This document shows, in pieces, positions 18,266-27,588 of a stretch of DNA of 64,000 bases. Position 1 is the first letter of the stretch; each line of letters begins with the position of its first letter. Below the pieces are notes generated by a model, which was not told the DNA's origin, did no database searches, and saw only the letters and a list, made by a program, of their open reading frames with translations. The stretch is from Sphingobium cloacae (GTDB lineage Bacteria > Pseudomonadota > Alphaproteobacteria > Sphingomonadales > Sphingomonadaceae). The translations under genes were made by a program, and so were the position numbers. Location: the NCBI RefSeq assembly GCF_002355855.1, contig NZ_AP017655.1, forward strand, positions 186,001 through 250,000. Direction: 5' to 3'.

Positions 18266-20750
18266 CATAGCCTCCCTGAGGGGTGAGGATTTCCGCGGGA
18301 TTGACCCCGGCGAGATCGCAGACCGCTTCGAGCGGCGAGCGGCCTGCGCGCACCAGCGCCTCGAACGCGGCAACGTCCTCGGGGGCGGAGGTGTTGATCC
18401 AGTAGGAGAAGGGATCGACGACGAGCCGGGCAATGCCGAGCCCGAGCGGGCTGTCGATGAACACCTCGCTATAGTTGGGCTTGTTGTTCCGGACCGATTT
18501 CAGCAGGTCGAGAACGAAGCCCGAGTAATCGAGGATCTTGTTCTCGACCGCCTTGTCGTAAGTCGAACCCTGGAGCAGGAATCGGGTAGCGGCATTTTCA
18601 AGGATGACCTGACCCGTGCCGCCGAACAGCAGCAGGTCGTTCATGCTCTGGAGCACGATCCCGAAGCTGCCCCGATATTTGCGGGCACGACGATAGCCCT
18701 GGCTGAAGGCTTCGGCCAAGCGCGAGAGGTCCTGACCGTCGCCGCGCGTCATGAACTGCGCGGCTTCGTCGCAGAGCACGAAGCGCGGGCGGTCGCGGGC
18801 GGACAGGTAGAGTTCCTGGGTGACCGCGTTCACCACCACCATGATCACGACGTTGAACAGGTCGGGCATGGCCTTGAGCCGTTCCAGCTCCAGCACCACG
18901 AATTCGTCGGCCGATATGTCGAAGGTGGAAGGGCCGTTAAAATAATGGCCGTAAGCCCCCTCCGACCCGAAATCGCGCAGGTTGAAGGCGAGCTCGCGCG
19001 CGGTCGGGATCAAATGGTCGACCCGGTCGAGGTCGGAGGCCGTGTTGGCCGGATAGGCGCCCAGCCATTCGCGCACCGCGTCGATCCCGGCTTCGGCACG
19101 CCCGCTGTCGATCGCCCATTGCACGGCGGACTTGAGCAGGTTCCATTCCGACGTCGTGACCGGTTTCCGCGTTGCAGCGTTCGCCATTTCCGCGACGATC
19201 GACACGGCCATGCTGATCGCGGATTCGCGATCGTCGCCATCGAGCGCGAGGCCAAGATCGAAGGGATTGAGGACGAGATGCTCTTCGCCGAGGTCGATGT
19301 AGCGGCCCGAGCAGAGGGTGCAGAGCTTACGGTACGAACCGCCGATATCGATGATGCGGATGAGCGCGTTCTGTGCGAAATACTGCTGGCACAGGTTATT
19401 GAGCAGGAAGCTCTTGCCCGCGCCGGACTCCGCCGAGACGATGAAATTATAGTTGTTGATCCGCGGATCGAAGAGATCGAGCGTGATCAGCTGTCCCTTG
19501 CGTCCGGTGTAGAGCAGGGCGGGGCGCCCCCCGCCCCGAAAGTCGGTCTGGATCGGCGACATCAGGACGCCCGCGCGCACCGGCACGCGGAAATCGCGCT
19601 GGAGCATGCGGATCGTGCGGCGCTCGGGGTAAAGACCGAAGGGCAGGCTCGCGGCGAGCAGGATAGGGTTGAGGTAGCTTTCCTCCTGCACCATCCATGG
19701 CAGCGGTTCCGATTCCCACAGACGCTTGGCGCGGGCGGCCATTTCGCGCGCCTGATGGCTGTCGCGGCCGAACACCCATAGCGTCGGGATCACCGAGACG
19801 AAGCGGCTGTTGCCGACCTCGTCCAGGATCCATGAAATCTCCTCGATCTGCTTGCCGACCTCGACCGCAAAGCTGCCCGCCGCCTTCTGCGCCGAGAGGA
19901 TCTGCGCTCGCTTGTGGATCTCGAACTGCGAATGGTCGAACAGGACGTTCAGGGTGAACAGGAAAGGGCCGCCGATCTGGTCGCTGTCCTCAGCCGAGCC
20001 GCGCATGCCGCCGGTCAGGCGATTGGCGCGCTCGGCGGTGATGCGCCTCGGCGGCGACTTGGGCGTGAGACAGCGCGCAACCTGGTCGCCGAGGAAGACT
20101 TCCGGCCCGTCGAAGCGCAGCGCCGGTCCCGCGTCGATGATCTGGCGGCGCAGCGGTACATCGGCGGTCTGAGTGAAGACACCGGGTGCGGCCGCGCGCA
20201 CGCCGTTGAAGATGCGCCGGTAGAAGCTGACGATCTCGCCCGCCGCCATCGGACGGATGCCGAGCTTGGACAATTGCTCCTCGATCTGGCGCCTGAGATC
20301 GCTGTCCATCGGCGCGCGCGTCTTGACCGAGAGGAAGGTGCGGAAATTGCGGACCGGGATGCCGTGCAGCGCCTTCAGCCCGTTGGTGCCGTCCTGCAGA
20401 TAGTCGAAGGTCCGCCGCGCCGAGGCCTGGATCAGCGGATCGGGCCGCGTCTTCAGGTCGAGGAAGGCATCGAGCGCGCCTTCGACCAGCGGATCGGCGA
20501 AGCTCTGAAGCTGGAGGATCGTCCCCTCCGGAAAGTTGACGTTGAGCAGCCCGAGCAGCGCCTCATGGACATGCGCGAACAAATAAGCGGCGGGAACCAG
20601 TTCCCAGGCATAGCCCCAGCCATCGTCGATCGTGAGGAAGGCCTGTTCTTCCTCGACCCAGGCAGCGAGCGGCAGAAAATCGGAATAGCTGTCGCGCTCG
20701 ACGCTGCGGCGGAGCCGCGCGAGCGTCATGCCCGATTGGTAGCTGGTCAT
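18252..20750 (-). CDS. traC: Conjugative secretion ATPase TraC (VirB4 family)
   Basis: 832-residue cytoplasmic ATPase that powers F-type pilus assembly. The N-terminal TraC domain covers about residues 20-260. The Walker A P-loop is SAESGAGKS (439-447). Walker B is RFVLCDEAAQF (656-666), followed by the helical lid and QSMNDLLLFG sensor region (701-710). ATG 20750 overlaps the traV stop (ATGA). All catalytic motifs are intact. Confidence 0.97.
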   Translation of the reverse strand: MTSYQSGMTLARLRRSVERDSYSDFLPLAAWVEEEQAFLTIDDGWGYAWELVPAAYLFAHVHEALLGLLNVNFPEGTILQLQSFADPLVEGALDAFLDLKTRPDPLIQASARRTFDYLQDGTNGLKALHGIPVRNFRTFLSVKTRAPMDSDLRRQIEEQLSKLGIRPMAAGEIVSFYRRIFNGVRAAAPGVFTQTADVPLRRQIIDAGPALRFDGPEVFLGDQVARCLTPKSPPRRITAERANRLTGGMRGSAEDSDQIGGPFLFTLNVLFDHSQFEIHKRAQILSAQKAAGSFAVEVGKQIEEISWILDEVGNSRFVSVIPTLWVFGRDSHQAREMAARAKRLWESEPLPWMVQEESYLNPILLAASLPFGLYPERRTIRMLQRDFRVPVRAGVLMSPIQTDFRGGGRPALLYTGRKGQLITLDLFDPRINNYNFIVSAESGAGKSFLLNNLCQQYFAQNALIRIIDIGGSYRKLCTLCSGRYIDLGEEHLVLNPFDLGLALDGDDRESAISMAVSIVAEMANAATRKPVTTSEWNLLKSAVQWAIDSGRAEAGIDAVREWLGAYPANTASDLDRVDHLIPTARELAFNLRDFGSEGAYGHYFNGPSTFDISADEFVVLELERLKAMPDLFNVVIMVVVNAVTQELYLSARDRPRFVLCDEAAQFMTRGDGQDLSRLAEAFSQGYRRARKYRGSFGIVLQSMNDLLLFGGTGQVILENAATRFLLQGSTYDKAVENKILDYSGFVLDLLKSVRNNKPNYSEVFIDSPLGLGIARLVVDPFSYWINTSAPEDVAAFEALVRAGRSPLEAVCDLAGVNPAEILTPQGGYDAQA

Positions 20751-21397
20751 GGCCGCGAGCCCCCGTCGTTCGGGGTGTCGTTCTGGCCGTCGTCGGGACG
20801 ATCCCTGACCTGCTCGAGCACGTTCGCGCGCGCTGCCGGCGACGCCGGCGTGACCAGATAGTCGCCGACCACCCATTGCGGCCGCTCGACCAGCGAGTAG
20901 ACGTAGCGCGGCATGTAGAGCCGGTCGGGACGCTGGCGGTCGGCATAGGGCAGGATCAGCGTGCGGACCGTGCGCGGGGGCTTGAGCATCGGCGTGACCG
21001 GCTGCTCGATCAGGCCCTGCAGTTCGCGATAGACGGAGTCGCGGTAGCCGGCGAACGCACCCGATGCCAGTCTGCCCGAGCCTGCCTGGCCGGAACCGCG
21101 TGCGGTCCTGCCGTCCTTCAGCAGCTTCCTGTCGTTGGTGACGGCAGGATCGGACTTCGATGCCACGCCAGCCACCGCATCGGCATAGGCCTTGTCGGGA
21201 TGGATGCACTGGCCATGATCGTCGTTCTTGCAACTGAACTTCTCGCTATACGGCGACATGACCGATCCCAGCGTCGCGCAGCCGCCAAGTGCGGCAAGCG
21301 CGGGAAGGAAGAGGATGAGCTTGGCGGCGCGCATGGCGCGCTGACGCGGCGTGTGGGGCATGAGGTGTGCTCCGTGGCGGGGGATGGGCGGGCGCAT
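20747..21397 (-). CDS. traV: Outer-membrane lipoprotein TraV of the secretion channel
   Basis: 216 residues. A hydrophobic leader ends in a lipobox ALGGC (Cys40). The TraV cysteine motif follows (YSEKFSCKNDDHGQC). The C-terminal half carries basic/tyrosine stretches (YVYSLVERPQWVVGDYL) that anchor TraB-TraK. ATG 21397 shares one base with the traB stop (TGATG). A later ATG (21361) would give a leader of more usual length, so the start is uncertain. Confidence 0.9.
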   Translation of the reverse strand: MRPPIPRHGAHLMPHTPRQRAMRAAKLILFLPALAALGGCATLGSVMSPYSEKFSCKNDDHGQCIHPDKAYADAVAGVASKSDPAVTNDRKLLKDGRTARGSGQAGSGRLASGAFAGYRDSVYRELQGLIEQPVTPMLKPPRTVRTLILPYADRQRPDRLYMPRYVYSLVERPQWVVGDYLVTPASPAARANVLEQVRDRPDDGQNDTPNDGGSRP

Positions 21398-22689
21398 CAG
21401 AATTTGCTCCCCGCCGTCGGTTTGATTTCGAGGGACACGCCTTCCTGGATCACGACGACCACATCCTTGGCCGCACCCACTTCGACGATGGGACCGGCCT
21501 GGCGCGCGAGATCGAGATAGAAATCGGTGAGCTTGTCCGACGAGCGCGACAGGCCGCCGGCGATGCCTGCCTGGGCCGCATCGCCCGCATCGAGCGTGCG
21601 GACCGATCCAAGCGCCGAGGTCGAGACGTTGCCGGCCGTGTTCTCGACCGTCTGCGCGACCCCGGTGATGGTTCCCGCGATGAACGAGCGCGCGAGCGCG
21701 GCGCCAGCACGCGTGACGACCTTGCCCGAGAGGCCCTTCTTACCGTCCGCGTCGACGAAGAAACCCTTGATCGGCTGATCGACGACCGAGCGTTCGTCGA
21801 AGTCGACGCAAGAGAGCGAGACGAGCTGGACCTCGACCCGTTCCTTGGCCAGCGATCCCGTGGCGTTGCCGATGACGAAACAGCCGGAGAGGTTGGCCTT
21901 GACGTCATTGGGCAGCACGGCAGGCGCCTGGACACGTGCGATCAGCGGCTCGGGATTGTTGGTCGCGTCCCGGCTCGCCAGCGCGTCGATCCCGGTCAAG
22001 AGCCGCGCCTTCATGAAACCAGGCGGCAAATAGATCGTCCGGGTCTTTTTTTTAGCGCCCGCTGCCGCATCGCCGCCGCCGACGGGCGCCGTCGCGGCGC
22101 CGATCGCGCCAACGGTCTTCTCGACCGGCGGGGCGGGGGGCGCGGGCGGCGCTGACGGAGGCGCCGGAGGAGCAGACGCCGATGGATCGATATCGCCGGC
22201 CGCGGGCGGCTCGGGAAAGTCGGGAACCGCGCCGGGGATCGCCGGCGGCAGGTCGCCGTCGATCGCGCCCGCCGTGCCGGCCCCAGGCACGATCTTGCCT
22301 TCCTCGATCGCGGTCACGCGCTCACCGAGCAGGGTCTGGCCATCAAGGATTTTCTTCAGATCGCCGCGCAGCTTGATCTCGAGACTGTCGCCGCGAAGAC
22401 CGGCGCCCATGTCGAGATGCGAGCTCGGCGGCGCCGTGGCTAGTTCCGCCTTGTCGCCGCTCGCCGAATACAGGCCGAGCCCCAGCGCGCCGATCACGCC
22501 GGCGACCCCGAGTTGCTTCAGGCGCAGTTGTTGGCGCGCGTTCAGCGTCTGCCAGCGCGCCTTGAGATCGAGCAGCGCGGGGCCGCGAGGGGCGAGGTTC
22601 GGGCGGGCACGCTCTTCCTGAAAACCATCCAGGTCGAGCTCGTCGCTACGATCGCCGGGGCTGCGGTCGTTGGGGCCGGCGGGGCTCAT
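21397..22689 (-). CDS. traB: Secretion channel scaffold TraB (VirB10-like)
   Basis: 430 residues. A cytoplasmic N-terminus is followed by a single membrane helix near 61-75, a short coiled-coil-prone segment (about 100-130) and a Pro/Ala-rich spacer (147-190). The conserved TraB beta-barrel domain follows, with RTIYLPPGFMKARLLTG, GCFVIGNATGSLAKERVEVQL and GLSGKVVTRAG. It spans the periplasm and joins inner-membrane parts to TraV/TraK. ATGA overlap with traK. Confidence 0.95.
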   Translation of the reverse strand: MSPAGPNDRSPGDRSDELDLDGFQEERARPNLAPRGPALLDLKARWQTLNARQQLRLKQLGVAGVIGALGLGLYSASGDKAELATAPPSSHLDMGAGLRGDSLEIKLRGDLKKILDGQTLLGERVTAIEEGKIVPGAGTAGAIDGDLPPAIPGAVPDFPEPPAAGDIDPSASAPPAPPSAPPAPPAPPVEKTVGAIGAATAPVGGGDAAAGAKKKTRTIYLPPGFMKARLLTGIDALASRDATNNPEPLIARVQAPAVLPNDVKANLSGCFVIGNATGSLAKERVEVQLVSLSCVDFDERSVVDQPIKGFFVDADGKKGLSGKVVTRAGAALARSFIAGTITGVAQTVENTAGNVSTSALGSVRTLDAGDAAQAGIAGGLSRSSDKLTDFYLDLARQAGPIVEVGAAKDVVVVIQEGVSLEIKPTAGSKF

Positions 22690-23444
22690 TGCCCAGCTCC
22701 CCGGCGCACGACGATCAGCCGCGCGGTCTCTCCCGCCGAGAGAGTGCCGCGATCGAGCGTGACCGCGAAGATATTGGCGCCGAGCGCGCTGTCGAGGAAG
22801 CTGCGTTCGTCGAGCTGCGTGTCGGCTGCCACCGACACCAGATATTCCGATGCCGAGAGGCCCGAGCCGTCGACCTCGATGCGGCGGCGTTCCTCGATGC
22901 TGGCATCGGGCAGCAACCCCAGCCGGAGCGGGCTCGAGCGCGGTGCGACACTGGTGAAGCTTGCCGGTATCCGGTCCTGCAGCATTGAAAGCGTGATCGA
23001 GACCGCGCGTTCTTCCTCGACCAGCGGCCCGAGCAGCTCCTCGTTTGCCTGTGCGCGCTGGGCACCCCCCGGCTGCAACGTCACCGTCTGCGCCGGAATG
23101 TCGGATGGCTCGGCGTAAAGCGCATAGACCGCGCCGTTGCAGGTGATGAAGAATTCGGACGGGACCGTCACGAAGGTCCGCGTCACCGCACCGGCATCGT
23201 CGATCTCGCGGACGAGAAACTTGATCCACGCGTCACGTCCGGCTTTTTCGACGGCGATCGCCTTCTCGGCGGAGAACTTGACGTCCTCGATCTCGCCGCC
23301 CGCGCAGATGACATGGTTGATGTCGCGGTTCGACAGGCGGATCGTGCTGGTCTGGTCGGGCAGCGCGGCGATGGTCTGCGCCATGACGGGCAGCGGCATC
23401 AGGGCGAGGCCGAACGCCAGCAGCCGCTCAGCGGGGCTGTGCAT
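22686..23444 (-). CDS. traK: Secretion channel secretin-like protein TraK (VirB9-like)
   Basis: 252 residues. A signal peptide (ERLLAFGLALMPLPVMAQ) is followed by a beta-rich TraK core (STIRLSNRDINHVICAGGEIEDV, FVTVPSEFFITCNGAVYALY). ATG 23444 is selected because AGGAG lies seven bases upstream; an ATG five codons earlier lacks a site. TraK forms the outer ring with TraV and TraB. It overlaps the traE end by 17 bases. Confidence 0.93.
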   Translation of the reverse strand: MHSPAERLLAFGLALMPLPVMAQTIAALPDQTSTIRLSNRDINHVICAGGEIEDVKFSAEKAIAVEKAGRDAWIKFLVREIDDAGAVTRTFVTVPSEFFITCNGAVYALYAEPSDIPAQTVTLQPGGAQRAQANEELLGPLVEEERAVSITLSMLQDRIPASFTSVAPRSSPLRLGLLPDASIEERRRIEVDGSGLSASEYLVSVAADTQLDERSFLDSALGANIFAVTLDRGTLSAGETARLIVVRRGAGQ

Positions 23445-24066
23445 CAAACTTCTCCTCATTGAGGGCGGTCAGCCAGAAGCGGCCGTTGTCGATCACGTAT
23501 CGAATCCGCAGATTGCCCCGGAACTTGCGGATCACGCCGCCGATCACGCGCACCTTCTCGACGGGGACGAGGATCTCGGTCCTGGTCCAGGTGACGGGCT
23601 GATCGGGGCGGATGTATGTGGCGATCGACAGCGTCGGATTGTCGGCCAACTCGTCGAGCAGGCGGTTGAGGCTGTCCCGTACGCTGTTGTAGGTCGAGGG
23701 GTGGACGATCGAGAGCAGTTCCTGGAACTGCCGGTCCGCCGAATAGGCCGAATAGGTGCCCGACAGCGACACCACGTTGCGTGTGATCGTGCGCAGATAT
23801 GCCGCGGACGGCTCGCTGCCGGTCACATAGAGGTCGCCGCCGCTACCGAAGGGCACCACCACGGTGCGGGTATTCTGGTTCGAGGTGTAAATGAGCGTGC
23901 CGAGCACCGCCGTGATCCCGAACAGGCCAATCACTGCGAGCTTCAGGAGCCGGTTCTCTTCGAACAGGTTGCTCGACCCTTGCAGGTAGCGGTGCAGCCC
24001 GTAGCTCGCGGGCTTTCCGAGCAGCGGATCGCGTGGCGGCGCGTCGGGGGATTTGCGTCCGAACAT
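23428..24066 (-). CDS. traE: Conjugal transfer pilus assembly protein TraE
   Basis: 212 residues of VirB5/TraE type. A short cytoplasmic N-terminus is followed by one membrane helix (about 42-60, KLAVIGLFGITAVLGTLIY) and a periplasmic domain with VVPFGSGGDLYVTGSEPSAAYL and LSGTYSAYSADRQFQELLSIVHP. It follows traL after nine bases. Inner-membrane component of pilus biogenesis. Confidence 0.94.
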   Translation of the reverse strand: MFGRKSPDAPPRDPLLGKPASYGLHRYLQGSSNLFEENRLLKLAVIGLFGITAVLGTLIYTSNQNTRTVVVPFGSGGDLYVTGSEPSAAYLRTITRNVVSLSGTYSAYSADRQFQELLSIVHPSTYNSVRDSLNRLLDELADNPTLSIATYIRPDQPVTWTRTEILVPVEKVRVIGGVIRKFRGNLRIRYVIDNGRFWLTALNEEKFDAQPR

Positions 24067-24075
24067 CGCTTGGAC

Positions 24076-24342
24076 TCACTCGAAGAAGCGGGTCTGCGTC
24101 GGACCCGGATAATTGCGAAAAGCCACCAGCCCCCAGCGCCAGGCCATATGCGGGATGAAGCCGCGCGGCTTGGTGCGGAGCCAGGGAACGAAAAGGAGAA
24201 GACCCGCGACGAGCCCCCAACCGAGCATCCCGCCGAGGATTACGGCGACGAAGATGACGGTGATCACCAGCACGAATTCGTCCGATCCGAACCACAGGAT
24301 CTGAACCGGCTTGTGCAGATATTGGGGTAGCCGCTCGTCCAC
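24076..24342 (-). CDS. traL: Conjugal transfer pilus assembly protein TraL
   Basis: 88 residues. After LPQYLHKPVQILWF, the characteristic TraL opening, two hydrophobic segments (about 22-52) are followed by a polar end (WRWGLVAFRNYPGP). GTG 24342 is the only start in frame near the N-terminus, with an AGGAGG site about nine bases upstream. Small inner-membrane protein analogous to VirB3. Confidence 0.92.
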   Translation of the reverse strand: MDERLPQYLHKPVQILWFGSDEFVLVITVIFVAVILGGMLGWGLVAGLLLFVPWLRTKPRGFIPHMAWRWGLVAFRNYPGPTQTRFFE

Positions 24343-24436
24343 GAGCCTTCTCCTCCTTGCGTCGTGACCTCCCTGCGAAGCCGGTTGAACTTCGTGGGCT
24401 GTCTCGCCATCGCGCCTGCGCGCGCTGGCCCATTGA

Positions 24437-24470
24437 GGTCCGCAAGGTCCGCATGGGCGGACCACGGACC
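24437..24470 (-). other. Strong RNA hairpin just after the pilin gene
   Basis: Nested inverted repeat: GGTCCG (24437-24442) and GGTCCGC (24446-24452) pair with GCGGACC (24457-24463) and CGGACC (24465-24470) around an ATGG loop. On the minus strand it begins seven bases after the traA stop. No T-run follows, so it looks like an RNA-stabilising or processing stem or a weak attenuator rather than a classical terminator. It could raise pilin output over downstream genes. Confidence 0.55.
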
Positions 24471-24476
24471 GAACCG

Positions 24477-24794
24477 TCAGATCACCATCCCGAAGGTCTG
24501 GAGGATCGAGTCCGCCTTGATCAGGCAGACCGCGGCCACGATTGTCGGGATGCCGATCATGATGTTGCTGAACAGCCTGCTCACGCCGAACAGGAAGGCC
24601 GCGACGCCGCCGACGAAACCGAGCGGGCCTTTGACGCCCTGGTTCACGACGATATCGTAGATGTCGTAGCCAAGGTCGCCCGCAGCCGGCGCGGAGAAGG
24701 CGTGGGCCCCTCCCGCGCCGAGCAAGGCGATCGCGGTCAAAGGGATGCCGACATTGGCGAACGAGACGGTCTGCCGACCAATGGTCCTCAACAT
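24477..24794 (-). CDS. traA: TraA-type conjugative pilin
   Basis: 105 residues. A leader (SFANVGIPLTAIALLGAGGAHA) is cleaved near residue 32. The short mature protein has two hydrophobic helices (about 56-70 and 77-93) joined by a basic loop (SRLFSN), the design of F pilin. AGGAG lies eight bases before ATG 24794. It is followed by a hairpin and then traL, as pilin genes precede traL in F. The protein would be extracted from the inner membrane to build the pilus. Identity rests on size, topology and position. Confidence 0.85.
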   Translation of the reverse strand: MLRTIGRQTVSFANVGIPLTAIALLGAGGAHAFSAPAAGDLGYDIYDIVVNQGVKGPLGFVGGVAAFLFGVSRLFSNIMIGIPTIVAAVCLIKADSILQTFGMVI

Positions 24795-24951
24795 GCATTT
24801 TGCTCCTGTGAAGATGGGCCGCTCCGGGATCTGCTTGCCGGCATCGATTGGGATCGCTGTCGGCCGGCGGCGAGGCTGGACGACCCGGTTCGGGCCCTGC
24901 CGCCGGCAAGGGGCTGGCGCAGCGATCGCCGTGCCAGGGATCGGGACATGA

Positions 24952-25722
24952 TCAGCGCCCGGCATCGGCGAGCGCCTTGGACCCGGCGAGGAACTCCTCG
25001 ATCTCGGCCTGCCGGAAGCCAGAAATGATCTTGCCTTGTGCGATCAGCGTCGGCGTGCCCGTGATCCCGATGCTGCGCACGACCCCGGCGTCGGCTTCGA
25101 CCCGCGCTCTGCCTTCGGCGCATTTGCGCATGGGCGTGGGCGCGGCTCCGCCATAGATCGCCTTGAACGCGGCCTCCTTGTCGGGCGAGCAATGGACATG
25201 CTCTGCCTTGGCGGCCGCCTCGGGATGGATGCCGGAGACGAAGAAGATGAGGCGCCGCACCGGCTTGCCCTCGGCCGCCTTTGCCGCCCAGAAGCGATCG
25301 AGCGCGCGGCAATAGGGGCAATCGGGATCGGTGAATTCGATGACGGTCGGTGCGCCCTCGGGACCGATGGCCAGCGCCTTGCTGATGTCGATCGCGGCGA
25401 GCTTCCTGGCAGCAGCGGCATTCTGAGCCAGCGCGGTCAGGTTCTGCCCGTTGCGGTCGTATACCTCCGCGAATAGCAGGTGCTCGCTCTCGGGCGCGTA
25501 GTAGATAATGCGACCACCCGCGCTCGCCTGGTAGATCGGACCCTTGACCGGCGCCGGCCCGAAATCCTCGAACTGGAGATTGGTGAAGGTCTGCCGCAAC
25601 TCGCTCTCGGCTTCGCGCGCCGCCGCTGTGAGCGGATCGGCTTGTTGCGCGGAGGCTGCGGTTTGGCTCGCGAGGATCAGAGGCAGGGCGAGGGCTACCG
25701 CCCCCAGTTTACCGATGCGCAT
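24952..25722 (-). CDS. DsbC-like periplasmic thiol-disulfide isomerase
   Basis: 256 residues. A signal peptide (GAVALALPLILASQTAASAQ) is followed by a DsbC-type N-terminal dimerisation region (about 35-115). The thioredoxin domain has active site CPYC at 135-138 and a cis-proline segment GITGTPTLI. AGGAG lies seven bases before ATG 25722. As second gene of the operon it probably isomerises disulfides in TraN, TraU and TraH. Confidence 0.9.
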   Translation of the reverse strand: MRIGKLGAVALALPLILASQTAASAQQADPLTAAAREAESELRQTFTNLQFEDFGPAPVKGPIYQASAGGRIIYYAPESEHLLFAEVYDRNGQNLTALAQNAAAARKLAAIDISKALAIGPEGAPTVIEFTDPDCPYCRALDRFWAAKAAEGKPVRRLIFFVSGIHPEAAAKAEHVHCSPDKEAAFKAIYGGAAPTPMRKCAEGRARVEADAGVVRSIGITGTPTLIAQGKIISGFRQAEIEEFLAGSKALADAGR

Positions 25723-26026
25723 GCAAAATCTCCTGATGGGGACTGGCCGGGCGGGAGAGCAGCCGCACATCGAGATGCGTGCCCGATCCCACCTGAATGT
25801 GTTCACGATCCATGGCGGACACGGCACCGCGCTCCGCCGTGCCCGGGGCCGACGATGCCGCCGCGCGGATCACGAAGCCTTCCGCCGTCGCGGCAATGGA
25901 GCGTGGCCGCTCGGGGTCGGGCGTGACGCCGGCTCGCCGGGCACGATCGCCCGCCGTCGCGCAGGCCGTCGTCGTGACGACGAGCACGCTCAGGGCAGCC
26001 GTCATCGCTCTGGCAATCGGCTTCAT
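25709..26026 (-). CDS. Small lipoprotein, first gene of the transfer operon
   Basis: 105 residues. A leader is followed by a possible lipobox TTAC (Cys22). The mature part is Arg/Ala-rich without a known domain. AAGGAG is six bases before ATG 26026. It overlaps the dsbC-like gene by 14 bases. A promoter-proximal location suggests a role in the transfer apparatus, but I do not recognise it. Confidence 0.7.
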   Translation of the reverse strand: MKPIARAMTAALSVLVVTTTACATAGDRARRAGVTPDPERPRSIAATAEGFVIRAAASSAPGTAERGAVSAMDREHIQVGSGTHLDVRLLSRPASPHQEILHAHR

Positions 26027-26474
26027 GCACGACTCCTTGTTGACGCACCGCGCCAAGGTTAAAATTACTTAACGATCCGAAGTATCAGGTCAGATTCGAC
26101 TTGGGTTGTTCGGCTGAGTTCTGACTGATGGGAATCGAAGTCGATTGCAACAGGCCCCGGCAGAGGAGTGCCGCCAGCTTCGAAATTAGCCGGAATTGTG
26201 CGAAAATAGTTTCGTTTGGACATCAATGGGTGGGTTTATGCCGCTTTGACACGATTTGGGGAAGCTGAGGTCCTGATCAATTCACATTGGATGAATTCGG
26301 CAATGAAGTGCCGATTGCGGCGTATTCAGACCTCATTGCGGCATCATCATCCGTAATCGGCAGTTACTTTCCTCTAAAATCAACAGCATCTATTATTGCG
26401 GATGATTATCGGGACCATTTAGATCTTTCGGTCGATCCATCGCGCCAGAAGGCGTTGCCGCGGAGGACGAGACC
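26027..26474. promoter_or_regulatory. AT-richer control region between the transfer operon and the XRE regulator
   Basis: About 450 bases with visibly lower GC than either flank. Inverted repeats include GTTAA-N6-TTAAC (26058-26073, 32-47 bases before the operon start) and AATCGA-AG-TCGATT (26133-26146). A related half-site, GATTCGACTT, lies near 26093. This arrangement fits operator sites for a divergent autoregulated repressor. Exact promoters are not clear. Confidence 0.55.
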
Positions 26475-26891
26475 ATGGAGCCTGACGATAAATTTGCCGC
26501 CGTCGACACGTCGATTTTCAGGGAAATCAAGCTGCTGTCCGGCGAGCGCATCAGGCACGAGCGGACTCTACGTGGCATCACGCAAATAGACCTTGCCGGC
26601 AATATGGGCGGCAGCCCGCGCTGGGTGCGCGAGATCGAAGCGGGTGCGCCGGGCACGAAGCTGGAGGATCATCTGCGGGCCACGCTTTGCCTCGGTATGC
26701 CGACGGGACATATCGCCTTTTCGATCCTTTTTGCGGGCCAGCGCATGCGGTTCCCGCGCCAGCTGATTTACGGCGATCTGCCCGCGATCGAGCGCAAGTG
26801 CATCGAGATGATATCGGATTCGGTGCTCACCTCGCTCAAGCAGGATCTCTCACCTCAATGGCGGCGCGGCGATGAGAGCGACCAGATATGA
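26475..26891 (+). CDS. XRE-type helix-turn-helix regulator divergent from the transfer operon
   Basis: 138 residues. A Cro/C1-type HTH spans about 22-58 (GERIRHERTLRGITQIDLAGN, then SPRWVREIEAGA). A C-terminal domain of unknown fold follows (LIYGDLPAIERKCIEMI). GGAGG lies eight bases before ATG 26475. Its place divergent from the transfer operon makes it the best candidate regulator of that operon; this is inference. Confidence 0.88.
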   Translation: MEPDDKFAAVDTSIFREIKLLSGERIRHERTLRGITQIDLAGNMGGSPRWVREIEAGAPGTKLEDHLRATLCLGMPTGHIAFSILFAGQRMRFPRQLIYGDLPAIERKCIEMISDSVLTSLKQDLSPQWRRGDESDQI

Positions 26892-27405
26892 AACCCGAAG
26901 GCTCGCAGAAGTGCGACGCTCGGCCTCGTGGCGAACCATCTCCTCTCGAGCGCCAGCGAGTGACATGCTCGGATGCCCTCCGCACTTTTCACCTGGCGGA
27001 CACTGAATGCCATCTGTTCCCGACCAGATCTGTCAGCAGCGCAAAAAGGGGCACACCGCGCACAGCCGGAACCCCAGATGCTGCTCACGAAAATGCGCGA
27101 CCCTGTCCTACGCCCTCTGGCTGGTTCGCATAGCCGACGCGAGGGATCTGTCAGGATGTGAAACCAGAGCGACCTTGCCCAGAGCAAGGGCGCATTGGCG
27201 GCGGGAACCGTGAACGGCTCTAGCCGCGAGCCGATTGCGGGAAGTTTGGTGGCAGAAGTGCAACCCCCCGAACCGAGAAAGGATGACCGCCGTGCCATGA
27301 CCAAAATGACTTATCGGCGCTCGATGCGATCGACCATCTCCCGTTGATCGCGCTCGAACGGGCGCACGGTTGTCCGGACCGGCTGCTCGCCAATGCGGAG
27401 TTCGT
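26892..27405. other. About 510 bases without a supportable gene
   Basis: No frame on either strand has a start with ribosome site and protein-like composition throughout. A minus-strand open frame (26855-27304) has no recognisable domain. A short plus frame ending at 27408 reads ALDAIDHLPLIALERAHG, which may be a remnant. It joins the conjugation module to a truncated globin, so it may be a recombination scar. Confidence 0.4.
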
Positions 27406-27588
27406 TTAACGGCCGCTGGTCGGCATCACCGACAACCAGAAGGCGATCAGCGTCGTCAGATGCGCGGACCAGTCGTGAACCGCGTCGTTGAAGATTGGGC
27501 CAAGCTCCGCATCCTCCCGGACCCGCGCATAAAAGGCGGTGACGAGCCGGCCCAGCGCGGCGTCGTCGATTCTGGCGTCAGCCGCCAC
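27406..27588 (-). pseudogene. Group III truncated hemoglobin, C-terminal half missing
   Basis: From GTG 27588 the frame encodes 60 residues (AALGRLVTAFYARVRED, AELGPIFNDAVHDWSAHL, SVMPTSGR). These match closely the first half of the intact globin at 57668-58111. It stops exactly after TSGR, where the intact copy continues RYKGQPVPAH. The proximal heme histidine region is lost, so it cannot bind heme normally. It overlaps yggS by 11 bases. Confidence 0.8.
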